Assembly: GCF_900105455.1 (NCBI RefSeq)
Contig: NZ_FNSF01000001.1
Coordinates: forward strand, 253,001-317,000
Length of the DNA: 64,000 nucleotides
Direction of reading: 5' to 3'
Source of the DNA: Tenacibaculum sp. MAR_2009_124
GTDB taxonomy: Bacteria; Bacteroidota; Bacteroidia; Flavobacteriales; Flavobacteriaceae
Part shown: piece by piece, positions 17,275 to 26,765 of the stretch
How the letters are laid out: each line of letters opens with the position of its first letter
Numbering within the stretch: the first letter of the stretch is position 1
Translations under genes and position numbers: made by a program
The notes under the pieces: generated by a model
Database searches by the model: none
Told to the model about the DNA's origin: nothing
What the model saw: only the letters and a program-made list of their open reading frames with translations

Positions 17275-18135
17275 TTATTTCAAATCATAAAAAATACCAA
17301 CAGAATACGAAGGATTCGCTGCGATAATTCTTCCTGAAAAGGCGGAATCAAAAGAAACAGATGCTCCAATTTTATTGGTGATATAGTAGGCGGCTTCGAA
17401 ACCATAGCTACTAAATTCAACGTTGTTAGCAAAAATACTACCATTGCTATTGGCAGCATTTAGCGTTCCATTTTGTAATGATTGTAGAATGTTAACTCTT
17501 GAGCTTAACCATAGTTTATTCACAATTACATTTACGCCAACTTCGAATCCAACTCTAAGTTCATCTGAAAATCCTTTGGTTCTATTATTATAACCCAAGT
17601 AAGATTTCAAATAGGCAGGTCGTTTAAATAAACGGGTACTATAGCCAATAGAGGTAGAGAGATATTGATTAAACTCACCATCTCCAGTTTGGTAACTTCC
17701 ATCACTTCCACCAAGAGAACTTCCTGTGGGAAGCCCTAAAAGTAGCTTTGCGTCTAAGGCCCAATTTCCTTTTTTAAAGATGGCATATCGAACTCCGAAA
17801 TCAATATCACCAAAAGAATTGAAAGATTCACCAGATTGAATGGTATTATTGTTTGTACCGGAAAGTTGGTTGTTTTGAGCAACTCTGGCAAAAAACGGAA
17901 TGTAAGCAATCACATCAAGTTTATTTGAAAGTCCGTATTCTCCGTATAAATTGGTATTGAATTGGGTTCTGGTCACATTAGGATCTAATTCACCTGTGTT
18001 TGTAAAATGTTGATCAGATTGTAAGTACCAAGCTGATAATTTAAAATATCCTTTACCTTTTCCTTTTGACCATTGCGCAAAGCTTTGGATTCCAGCAAAA
18101 AGAAAAGCGGTTATAATTAATTGTTTTTTGATCAT
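17275..18135 (-). CDS. Outer-membrane beta-barrel protein
   Basis: 286 aa with a Sec signal peptide (IQSFAQ, cleavage about residue 20). Alternating amphipathic strands, aromatic girdles and a C-terminal strand ending in GIFYDLK are consistent with a transporter-like (MetA-pathway or DUF3078-like) beta-barrel. It begins eight bases after the upstream lipoprotein gene and is surely co-transcribed with it. The pairing of a surface DM13 lipoprotein with an outer-membrane barrel suggests an envelope electron-transfer or uptake role, which is inference only. Confidence 0.75.
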   Translation of the reverse strand: MIKKQLIITAFLFAGIQSFAQWSKGKGKGYFKLSAWYLQSDQHFTNTGELDPNVTRTQFNTNLYGEYGLSNKLDVIAYIPFFARVAQNNQLSGTNNNTIQSGESFNSFGDIDFGVRYAIFKKGNWALDAKLLLGLPTGSSLGGSDGSYQTGDGEFNQYLSTSIGYSTRLFKRPAYLKSYLGYNNRTKGFSDELRVGFEVGVNVIVNKLWLSSRVNILQSLQNGTLNAANSNGSIFANNVEFSSYGFEAAYYITNKIGASVSFDSAFSGRIIAANPSYSVGIFYDLK

Positions 18136-18143
18136 AATGTATA

Positions 18144-19340
18144 TTATTCTGTAATTTCTCCGTCTCCAACTTTCACACTAAAAGGCTTACACCAATATAG
18201 TAAATGACTAAAATCGTTGATACCCGTATTTGGAATTATGTAGGTATGTGAACCGCTGAAAACAGCTACTTTTTGTATTTCTTTTGCATTACCAACGGTA
18301 TTAGGGTTGTTAGTCATGTATAAATAGAGTCCAGGAAGGGCAGTAGAAGCCCTATAGTCGTCGTTTATTTTTAATTCTAAATCATTGGTTCCAGGAATCT
18401 CACTTAATGTAAAAGCACCTGTAAGTTCATAACTGCTGGTCGTTCTAATAGTTCCAGATTTTGTATTTGTTTGCCCTGCTTGAATATTGAAAGTATCTGT
18501 GTCTGATATTTCTTGTCCGTTAGTATTTGTATATGAAGCCTTAATAGTAACTTCTCCTGCGGTTTTAGCAGTGACCGTTCCTTGTTCATCTACGGAAGCT
18601 ATGGAATCATTAGAACTACTCCAGTTAATAGTAATATTTTCATTTTGACCTACGTTATTGGTATAGGTAGCAGTATATTGATGCGTATCACCAACAGTTA
18701 GTTCTTCAATAGGATTGTTAATACTCATCATTTCACCAACAGGGTTCACAGTAAAGCCATCTTCCGTACTTATTGTTTTTCCATCAGCAACTGTGGAAGC
18801 AGTTATAACAACATCTCCTAAATTATTGGCAGTGACAAGTCCTGTTGAAGATACACTCGCAATATTTGAATCTGAGCTGGACCATGTTATGCTTACGTTT
18901 TCTATTATTCCTAAAGCATTAACAAAGGTGGTCTGGTATTGATGTTCATTATTTACAATGATATTTTCAATAGAATTGTTAATTGTTAAAGTTTCTTCAA
19001 GACTAATAACGGTTATAGTTAAAGAAGAACGAATTGTTTCTCCTTCGGAGGTTTCAGTATTCGCTATAATATCGGTTGTACCGAGACTAATAGCGGTTAG
19101 TAGTCCATTCTCTGAAACCGTTAAAATAGAGTTTTCAGAGCTACTCCAACTTATTGTGGGGGTTAAAACTTCACCAACATTGTTGGTGTATTTTGTAGTT
19201 AATTGATGCGTTTTAGTAACGGCTAATTCTTCAATAGGATTATTAAAACTCAGTTGCTCTTCAACACGATCATCAATGATGTCGTTAGATACACACCCGA
19301 TAAGTATAAAAATGGTTAATAAATGATAGATATGCTTCAT
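18144..19340 (-). CDS. Lipoprotein with three Big_2 domains and a DM13 domain
   Basis: 398 aa. Lipobox ILIGC puts the lipidated Cys at residue 16. Three bacterial Ig-like (Big_2) repeats follow, each starting with a NNPIEEL/NNSIENI motif and containing ISWSSS / ITWSSSD and a GLLTA / GLVTA turn. The C-terminal ~110 residues are a DM13-type domain, with SHTYIIP and FSHLLYWCKPFSVKVG including the family's conserved Cys. DM13 domains are proposed to act in electron transfer. Probably surface-exposed and in an operon with the barrel protein downstream. Confidence 0.85.
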   Translation of the reverse strand: MKHIYHLLTIFILIGCVSNDIIDDRVEEQLSFNNPIEELAVTKTHQLTTKYTNNVGEVLTPTISWSSSENSILTVSENGLLTAISLGTTDIIANTETSEGETIRSSLTITVISLEETLTINNSIENIIVNNEHQYQTTFVNALGIIENVSITWSSSDSNIASVSSTGLVTANNLGDVVITASTVADGKTISTEDGFTVNPVGEMMSINNPIEELTVGDTHQYTATYTNNVGQNENITINWSSSNDSIASVDEQGTVTAKTAGEVTIKASYTNTNGQEISDTDTFNIQAGQTNTKSGTIRTTSSYELTGAFTLSEIPGTNDLELKINDDYRASTALPGLYLYMTNNPNTVGNAKEIQKVAVFSGSHTYIIPNTGINDFSHLLYWCKPFSVKVGDGEITE

Positions 19341-19564
19341 ACAAAATGATTATTGTTTTTGGATTTAGTCGAAGGCATTTCTGAACATTACATAAAATAA
19401 AAATTTCTATGAAGCAATACTTCATAGAATGAACTCTTTTAATAGATGATTTATGCTATTTTTATTTTATGCATTACTGGTTATTTCGGAATATTAATTC
19501 GAGTGTTTTTTACGAAGTGACAACGAAACAAAAATAAATCGAGAAGAGCTCATTATCTAAATAA

Positions 19565-19594
19565 AAAATCGCCACAAATATTTGTGGCGATTTT
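19565..19594. terminator. Bidirectional terminator
   Basis: AAAATCGCCACAAA and its perfect reverse complement form a 14-bp stem with flanking A and T runs, five bases after the stop codon of the minus-strand T9SS protease. Confidence 0.85.
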
Positions 19595-19598
19595 CGTT

Positions 19599-22500
19599 TT
19601 AATCATTTATAATTTTAAAGGATTTTTGTTTGTCATCCGAAAAGACTTTAAGCAGATACATTCCTGAAGGATATTCTGAAAAGTCAACTTTATAAATTGG
19701 TTCTATTGATTTTATATCTGATTCAAACAATAAATGACCTATCGTTGAGTATAGTTGAATTTTGGTAATTGGAACTTCTGATTTTATTGTTAAATCATCC
19801 TTAACAGGATTTGGATAAATAGAAACACCAGATAAATAAACAGGGTCGTGAGTACTTAAAGTGCTCGAATCATCTACTTTAATTTCATCAATAAGAATGT
19901 CGTTATAATAAGGATTATTCAGACCGTTCTCTTCAATAGAAAATTCTAATTGAATTGTATTCGAATTAATAGGATAATCGCTAAGATTAAAAGAGAAAGT
20001 TTCCCAACTACCATTTTGTGTTTGACCCTGTAAATCTAAAAGATTTTGAGCTGAACCAGTATCATCAAAAACTTTTACATTTAAGGTATTTAGGCTATTA
20101 TCGTGGTTATTTACACTAAATACAGAGAATTGAACAGAAGGAGACGTCAAACCAGAGATATCGATAGGTAAGGTTCTTAGATAACTTTTATGACCAACAC
20201 CATTCGGACTAGATCCATCAATCCAAGCATAGTTCGTATTTCCAGAAGGGGTAAAGTCTCCCGCAGAACTCGCGTCATAAGCTGTATTGGTGTTGAAATT
20301 CCAAGCCTCTGAGCCCGATTGAGTCCAACAATGAGGTATATTGTTTGAACTGAAATTTTCATAAAATGGAGCATTAAGTTCACCACATAAAGTACGAAAG
20401 CTAATAGGACCTTCCCAAGCACTATTTCCGTCAGTATTGCAAACGGCTCTAACATATAAATCATACGAGGTTGAAGGTGATAAGTTTTCAAGTAAATGAC
20501 TACTTGTGTTTTCTACCAAGATCTTTGTTATGTTAGGATTATTTGCATCAAATCCAACGGTACCATAGGTAATTTCCCATTTTGTTTCATCTCTTCCCAG
20601 TGTCCAAGATATATTAGCCGTATTATGGTTAACATTTTGAACAGTCAAATTATTAGGACTTGGACATGCTATTCTTACACAATTAACTGTAGCGTCCCAA
20701 CCTCTTCCTGTTGTATATCCATTCGATTGAAATCTGAAGGTAAGTGCTCCACTTTCATGAGTGGAAGTAATGGTGTTTGGAGAGCTACTTCCTGAATAGG
20801 TTCCAATTAATGTAGCACTGGTATCTGGACCATCATATATATATAAGTAATCGCAGCACCCAACTGTTTCAAAATAATTAAAGGTAACTGATACATAGTC
20901 GTGATCTTCCGAGGGGAAGATGGTTTCCGTTATACTTTCATTATTGCTATAATTACCATCGGAACCTCCTGAGTCGTAAAATCGATCACCAGCGCAGTAA
21001 TCGCTTAATGTTTGAAAAGTGATTACTGAAGCTTCACTGCTGCTGTCATTTCCACAGTCAGTTCTAACATATACATCATAAATTGTGCTCGATGATAATT
21101 CTGATAAATTGACTGAAGGAGTTGAGTTCTCAATAATGGTCCCTGACCCGGGAGTAAAGTTTTGAGGACCGTATTCAATAATCCACTTATTTTCCGTGCT
21201 GGTGGCATCCCAGTTTACTGATGCAGAATTTGTGGTTATTGCGGTAGTATTTAAATTATACGGAACTCCGCATCCTTCAATTTCACATAAAACTTGAGCT
21301 TCCCATCCAGTTCCCACAACAGAACCATCAGATGTAAATTTGAAAGTAAGAGTACCAGATGCATGTGTAGAACTAATTCTTCCAGGGTTATTGAAACCAT
21401 TATATCTACCAATTAAATTAGCATTAGTATCAGGGCCGTCGTAAACGGATAGGTAGTCACAACATGATTCTAATTGAAAAGAATTAAAGACAACGGTGAT
21501 AAAATCGGTACCAGGTGAAGGAGAAATAGTTGTCTCGTAATTTTCATTATTCGAGTATGGACCAATAGCACCACCTGTATCATAAAATAGGTCGCCGCTA
21601 CAATAATCAGCGTATGTTTTGAACGAGTAAGGTCCAGACCAACTACTTTCATCATTTGAATTACAAGTTGACTTTATGTAAATATCGTAATCAGTATTTG
21701 AGTTGAGATTCGTTAACTCGTGCGGTAGGCTATTAACAATAACTTGGGTTCCAGTTCCTGTTGTAAAACCTATTGTTCCATATTCAATTACCCATTGATT
21801 TTCGTTGTTATTACTTGTCCAGTTTATTGTTGTTGAAGAATGAGTAATTGCATCAAACGTAGGGTTTGTTGGTGGGATACAAGTAGGTTTTTCAACGATA
21901 TTGATATCATCAATAGCTATTTCATTGGAATTATATGTGTTTTCTTGTGGACTTGCTTTAAATCGTATTTGAATTATTCCAGAATAATTAGAAAGATCTA
22001 CAAAATATTCCTTCCATATGTCCATTGCAGAAGTTTGTTGAGCTCCATCAATAACTAAAATGTCATTATCCCAGTTACCATTGGCAAAAACATCAATGCT
22101 TAAACGTCCGATATTATTTCCATGCATAAAAGTGAAAAAGTTTAGCAAAGGACTAGAAATTTGAGAAACATCGATTAAAGGAGTATTTAGAATGGCTTGC
22201 TCGTTTGGATTTACACTATTTGAAAAAGCTGAGAAATATTTTTGACCATTTCTAGCAGAAAACGGTCCTGTATCGTCATTCGAGTTATTTGTATTCAAAG
22301 TTAGCCATCTATAATAATTACCTTCATAAGAGCTACTCCAGCAATCTGAAACATCGTATGATTGGTTTTCAACATCGTACGTAAATGGCGCAATAACAGG
22401 AGCACATAATGTTTTGATGTTAATTGGACCTATATTTTCACTTTCTGAAGTACTACATTCTGTTTTTATATAAATATCTAACTCGCGATCAGAGGGTAAT

Positions 22501-25500
22501 CCTGTTAGTGTAAAAGGAGTGTTTTGCGTAGTTTGTGAGGTTCCTGTACCTGGGGTAAAGTTAGTGTCTCCATACTCAATTATATAGGTTGCTGATTGTT
22601 GGTTGCTAACCCAAGAGAGATCCACTGAATTATAAGTTACATTAGAATAGTGTAATCGAGTTGGAGAGGGGCAATCTGGCTTCTCCTGAATATGAATTGC
22701 ATCGATATCTATTTCATTATATGAACTGTTTTCTGAAGATATCGCTCTAAATCGTACTCTAATTTCGTTTGAATAATCGCTTAGGTCTACTAAATGCTCT
22801 TGCCATAAATCAGTTGAGAAGTACTGTTGTTCACCGTTGATTTCATATACATTAAGAATCCACTGATTGTTATGGTATATATCTACATGTAAACTTCCCA
22901 AGCCTTCTTCTAACATGAACGAATGAAAATTTAACACAGGATTTGATAACTGGCTAATATTTACCACTGGCATAGTTAGTTCGGCTTCGCTACTAGGGGT
23001 ATTGGTTCCAGAATTCTGTATTGTTCTATAATATATATTTCCTTCGTACGCTCTATATGGAGAACTTGTACTTTGATAATTATTAGAATAACGAGAAGTC
23101 CAATAAAAACTACCTCCATTAACTTCTGGATTTCCAACGATACAATTTGTTATAGGTCTCAACGCGTTAGGAGATTGGTTTTCTGCACCATTTGAATAAG
23201 GTGCATCAAAAGTACCACAAGGTGTTTTAACAGCAAGAGGTCCAACAACGAAACTATCATCTTCTTCAGGAGCCGCACCACAAATAGCCGTTACATAAAA
23301 ATCAAACTCGGTATTAGGAGTTAAGTTATTAATTTGTGCTGGGTTTGTTGTTGCAATGATTTTTGTTCCTTGCCCCGGAGTAAACCCTTTTTCTCCATAT
23401 TCAACTTGCCATTGACTTTCACTTCCGTTGGCATTCCAAGTTAATTTAATAGAGTTACTGGTAAGGTCATCATAAGAAAAATCAGATGGTTCAGGACAAG
23501 TAACAGTTATACAATTAACAGAAGCTTCCCAACCTTCATAGGTAATACTTCCATCAGATATGAAAAGAAAAGTAAGCCCTTGTCGAAATTTAGATCGAAT
23601 TGTTCCTGGTGAGGTAGCTCCAGAATAACGTCCAATTAAGGTGGCATTGGTGTCGTTTCCGTCATAAATATTAAGATAATCATACCCCGATTCTAAATTG
23701 AATGATTCAAAAGTAACTTCAACGTAATCGGAGTTGTTAGGGAAAATAAGCGTTTCTATATGTTGATTATTGGGATAATTTTCATCGAGCCCTGGATCAT
23801 AGAATTTATCACCATTACAATAATCTGCTAACGTATGGAAAGAGATTGGTCCAACCCAATTACCAACATTGGTAGCAGAACAACGAGATCTTAGATACAA
23901 ATCATAAGAGTTATCAGATTCCAAATTGTTAGCAGTGTAAGGATTGGTGCTAATATTAACACCTGTACCCGTTGGTGTAGTTCCAGAAGGAACAGTTTCA
24001 ATTTCCCAATTAGTATTACCACTAGTATCTGTCCATTGTATATCAGCAGTATTGGTGCTAGGTGTAACTAGGATTCCTGATGGAGCATAGCAAGAAGTTG
24101 TAAATGAATAAACGTCGGAATAACTACTTTCTGTACAAGAGTTACGAGCTTTAACTCTCCAGTAATAAGTGGTATTATAGGATGAAACCTGACCGCTGGT
24201 AAAATTATTATAAAGGATATTATTGGTTTCAATTATAGAGTTAAATTGTTCGTCTTCGGCAATTTGAATCGTATATTCTGCTACATTTAAATCTTCATTC
24301 CAAGAAAATTGAGGTAGAACATCAACCCCAAAAGAATTATTTAATGGAGTGCTTAACGTTGGAACTGCTAATTGATCTTCGTACGATTTTAGCAATAGTT
24401 GGGTTTGTCTAGTTAAAGAAGTAGAGCTTCCTTTAACAATAAAGTTTACATCTCCAACAGGAAGGTTTTCTGTTCCTGTTATGGTTAGCTTAACAGTTGT
24501 ACCGTTTGATGTAGCTGAGGTAGGAGAGAATGTTGCCGTAACATTTTGAGGTAAGCCTTCAGCAGAAAATACAGTGGTTTCATTAAAGTTTAAAAATGTT
24601 TGATACACAAAATCAAATTCAACAGTGTTTGGTTTACATACATTTTGTTCTAAAGAAGCAAAATTCATCGCAAAATCCGTAGATTGAATACTGATATCAG
24701 CCGAGTTGATAGCATAAAAAATATTGTTAACAGGTTTAATTCTAATTCTAGCTTGTGTTGTTGATTCGCTTAGTGTAGGAATAATAACATCGGCACTACC
24801 ATTATTTGAAGTGCTATTCTTAAGAATATAAGGATAGGTATACCCTCCATCAACGGACATAGAGATTTGAACATTTTGTGCGTTTATTGGGGCGTTATCT
24901 GTACCAGCGACATTCCATGTGATGGTTTTGGTATCACCTATAGTCCAATTTTCTTGAGAATTTTGTGAGGTCACAGTAAAAGCACCTCCATTATCCACTA
25001 CAGTAATTATTTTTTCATCCGAAGCCGTTTTTGGACCTGAAATAGCATTGTCCCTTACTGTTAAAACAAAATTGATTGTTCTACCTACTGAAGGAAGGAC
25101 TTCCCAAGTAGGAGTCAAATTTCCTTGAATTACATCTTGAATAGAAGGAATGTATCTGTTAACAGTATCAGCAGGAAGTTTAGATCTAAATAAAGGCCCA
25201 TATACCCAAGTTGGTTGAGGTGTATTAGAAGAACGCGGGTCTTCCGGATTGTTTTGTTCCCAACAATAAGTAAGTGTGTTTCCAGCATCAACATCAGAAG
25301 AGATACCTTCTAATACGAAAGGAGTGGAAACTGGAATATAATAATCATCTCCAGCACTGACGACGGGATCACTATTACCAGTGCTAATGAGTTCAGCACA
25401 CGAACTATTTACCCTTGTCCACTCAATAACATCTCTAATATCGACATAGTTAAAATAATCGTCTGGATGGTCTTGAACATTTGGGGGACAAATACCAGCA

Positions 25501-26636
25501 TATCCCATTATAGAACTACCGCTTCCTGGTTCCACTTCTTGGCGCCCAGCTGAGCTTCTACAATTAGAACTACTTTGCACGTGATATCCTCCAAATTGAT
25601 GACCGAACTCATGACATGCAATCATATAAAAATTATCAGAGTCGGGTGTTGTATGTGCTGTAAAGGCACTTCCTTTTTGATTTGTCTCACAAACACAAGC
25701 TATACAACCAGCATTTCCATAAATACTTGAGGTATGAACGTACAGGTGTCCAACATCATAATTATCATTTCCAATAACTGAGTCTAATGTATTTTGGAGT
25801 TGAGAATTATAATTACCAGAAGAGAAAGGATCGGAGTTAGTATCGATAAAAATAACTTGGTCATTATTGTCTACAAGTTCCATTGTAATTCCGAAGTCAC
25901 GTTCAAAAATACCATTAATTCTGGTGAGAGATGTATTTAGTGCCGCTAAAACGACCTCTATTTTCTCTTGATCTGAGGTTTCATTTCCAGTAAGGAAAAA
26001 TTCTGAATAATCTGAATTTGTAGCGATAGCGACTCTATATTTTCGTAAGTAGCCATCATTATTAGAGTAGGATGTACTATATGATTCTTTAGTTCTTTTT
26101 AAAGTAGTTTCAATAGTTTCACATTCAAAAGAATTAAAAGTCTCTGAATTTTTTCTATCAAAGAAAACATATTCGTTGTTCAATAGGTTTGAAGGTTTTA
26201 CAATTTGAGTACCTTCCTTTGTTTGAATAAAAGCTTGTAAACCACTTACTTTAGAATAACTGAATCTAATCGTTTTGTTGGTGTAAATACTTCTTCCTAT
26301 ATATGATTTAATAGAGGGGTATTTGGCTTGCAATGCAGGGCTAAAGTTAGATGATTCGAATATTTCGAACTCCTCATAATCTTTATTACTTGTTGGGAAT
26401 ACTAACGAGGCAGACTTTACAAAACTTTTAGCGTTTCTGTTTTGAGCAAGTGCTAGTTTTGATTCAAATGCTTGATGATCTAGTTTTAAAGAAATAGAAT
26501 TCGTCGGTACATCGGAAACTTTGCTGCTACTGATAGAAGTAACTGTGTTTTGCCAAATTTGTTGTCCGTAACATAGGGGTATACCCAATAAAAGGAAGGA
26601 TAGCATAAGCCACCTCCATAGCAATTTAGTAGTCAT
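19599..26636 (-). CDS. Giant T9SS-secreted zinc metalloprotease with FN3, CUB and MAM-like modules
   Basis: 2345 aa. Signal peptide (to about residue 24), then a propeptide and a reprolysin-like metalloprotease. Its zinc motif HEFGHQFGGYH at 342-352 is the full HExxHxxGxxH. After an Ig-like stretch come at least six fibronectin type III domains, three CUB domains (each starting YC.GD.FYD and containing DYL.IYDG), and three MAM-like all-beta domains opening with CGTFDAPY / CAPVIAPF / CGELNAPF. The last ~75 residues (VSIYPNPVKDDLTIKSE...) are a type A T9SS sorting domain. It probably degrades host or matrix protein at the cell surface or after release. Intact, single gene, own terminator. Confidence 0.92.
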   Translation of the reverse strand: MTTKLLWRWLMLSFLLLGIPLCYGQQIWQNTVTSISSSKVSDVPTNSISLKLDHQAFESKLALAQNRNAKSFVKSASLVFPTSNKDYEEFEIFESSNFSPALQAKYPSIKSYIGRSIYTNKTIRFSYSKVSGLQAFIQTKEGTQIVKPSNLLNNEYVFFDRKNSETFNSFECETIETTLKRTKESYSTSYSNNDGYLRKYRVAIATNSDYSEFFLTGNETSDQEKIEVVLAALNTSLTRINGIFERDFGITMELVDNNDQVIFIDTNSDPFSSGNYNSQLQNTLDSVIGNDNYDVGHLYVHTSSIYGNAGCIACVCETNQKGSAFTAHTTPDSDNFYMIACHEFGHQFGGYHVQSSSNCRSSAGRQEVEPGSGSSIMGYAGICPPNVQDHPDDYFNYVDIRDVIEWTRVNSSCAELISTGNSDPVVSAGDDYYIPVSTPFVLEGISSDVDAGNTLTYCWEQNNPEDPRSSNTPQPTWVYGPLFRSKLPADTVNRYIPSIQDVIQGNLTPTWEVLPSVGRTINFVLTVRDNAISGPKTASDEKIITVVDNGGAFTVTSQNSQENWTIGDTKTITWNVAGTDNAPINAQNVQISMSVDGGYTYPYILKNSTSNNGSADVIIPTLSESTTQARIRIKPVNNIFYAINSADISIQSTDFAMNFASLEQNVCKPNTVEFDFVYQTFLNFNETTVFSAEGLPQNVTATFSPTSATSNGTTVKLTITGTENLPVGDVNFIVKGSSTSLTRQTQLLLKSYEDQLAVPTLSTPLNNSFGVDVLPQFSWNEDLNVAEYTIQIAEDEQFNSIIETNNILYNNFTSGQVSSYNTTYYWRVKARNSCTESSYSDVYSFTTSCYAPSGILVTPSTNTADIQWTDTSGNTNWEIETVPSGTTPTGTGVNISTNPYTANNLESDNSYDLYLRSRCSATNVGNWVGPISFHTLADYCNGDKFYDPGLDENYPNNQHIETLIFPNNSDYVEVTFESFNLESGYDYLNIYDGNDTNATLIGRYSGATSPGTIRSKFRQGLTFLFISDGSITYEGWEASVNCITVTCPEPSDFSYDDLTSNSIKLTWNANGSESQWQVEYGEKGFTPGQGTKIIATTNPAQINNLTPNTEFDFYVTAICGAAPEEDDSFVVGPLAVKTPCGTFDAPYSNGAENQSPNALRPITNCIVGNPEVNGGSFYWTSRYSNNYQSTSSPYRAYEGNIYYRTIQNSGTNTPSSEAELTMPVVNISQLSNPVLNFHSFMLEEGLGSLHVDIYHNNQWILNVYEINGEQQYFSTDLWQEHLVDLSDYSNEIRVRFRAISSENSSYNEIDIDAIHIQEKPDCPSPTRLHYSNVTYNSVDLSWVSNQQSATYIIEYGDTNFTPGTGTSQTTQNTPFTLTGLPSDRELDIYIKTECSTSESENIGPINIKTLCAPVIAPFTYDVENQSYDVSDCWSSSYEGNYYRWLTLNTNNSNDDTGPFSARNGQKYFSAFSNSVNPNEQAILNTPLIDVSQISSPLLNFFTFMHGNNIGRLSIDVFANGNWDNDILVIDGAQQTSAMDIWKEYFVDLSNYSGIIQIRFKASPQENTYNSNEIAIDDINIVEKPTCIPPTNPTFDAITHSSTTINWTSNNNENQWVIEYGTIGFTTGTGTQVIVNSLPHELTNLNSNTDYDIYIKSTCNSNDESSWSGPYSFKTYADYCSGDLFYDTGGAIGPYSNNENYETTISPSPGTDFITVVFNSFQLESCCDYLSVYDGPDTNANLIGRYNGFNNPGRISSTHASGTLTFKFTSDGSVVGTGWEAQVLCEIEGCGVPYNLNTTAITTNSASVNWDATSTENKWIIEYGPQNFTPGSGTIIENSTPSVNLSELSSSTIYDVYVRTDCGNDSSSEASVITFQTLSDYCAGDRFYDSGGSDGNYSNNESITETIFPSEDHDYVSVTFNYFETVGCCDYLYIYDGPDTSATLIGTYSGSSSPNTITSTHESGALTFRFQSNGYTTGRGWDATVNCVRIACPSPNNLTVQNVNHNTANISWTLGRDETKWEITYGTVGFDANNPNITKILVENTSSHLLENLSPSTSYDLYVRAVCNTDGNSAWEGPISFRTLCGELNAPFYENFSSNNIPHCWTQSGSEAWNFNTNTAYDASSAGDFTPSGNTNYAWIDGSSPNGVGHKSYLRTLPIDISGLTSPSVQFSVFSVNNHDNSLNTLNVKVFDDTGSAQNLLDLQGQTQNGSWETFSFNLSDYPINSNTIQLEFSIEENGLNNPYYNDILIDEIKVDDSSTLSTHDPVYLSGVSIYPNPVKDDLTIKSEVPITKIQLYSTIGHLLFESDIKSIEPIYKVDFSEYPSGMYLLKVFSDDKQKSFKIIND

Positions 26637-26710
26637 AGTTTATTTTTTGTTTAGTAAGCGCAAAAATAGAGAAAAAGCCATAAACTATAAACTATTCATA
26701 AGCAAAAAAA

Positions 26711-26744
26711 ATACCCAGAGTGTTAAAATTAACGCTCTGGGTAT
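26711..26744 (-). terminator. Terminator of the pdh genes
   Basis: ATACCCAGAG pairs with CTCTGGGTAT, followed on the minus strand by TTTTTTTT; 20 bp beyond the E2 stop codon. Confidence 0.85.
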
Positions 26745-26765
26745 ATGTTACATTTTATTTAGAAA

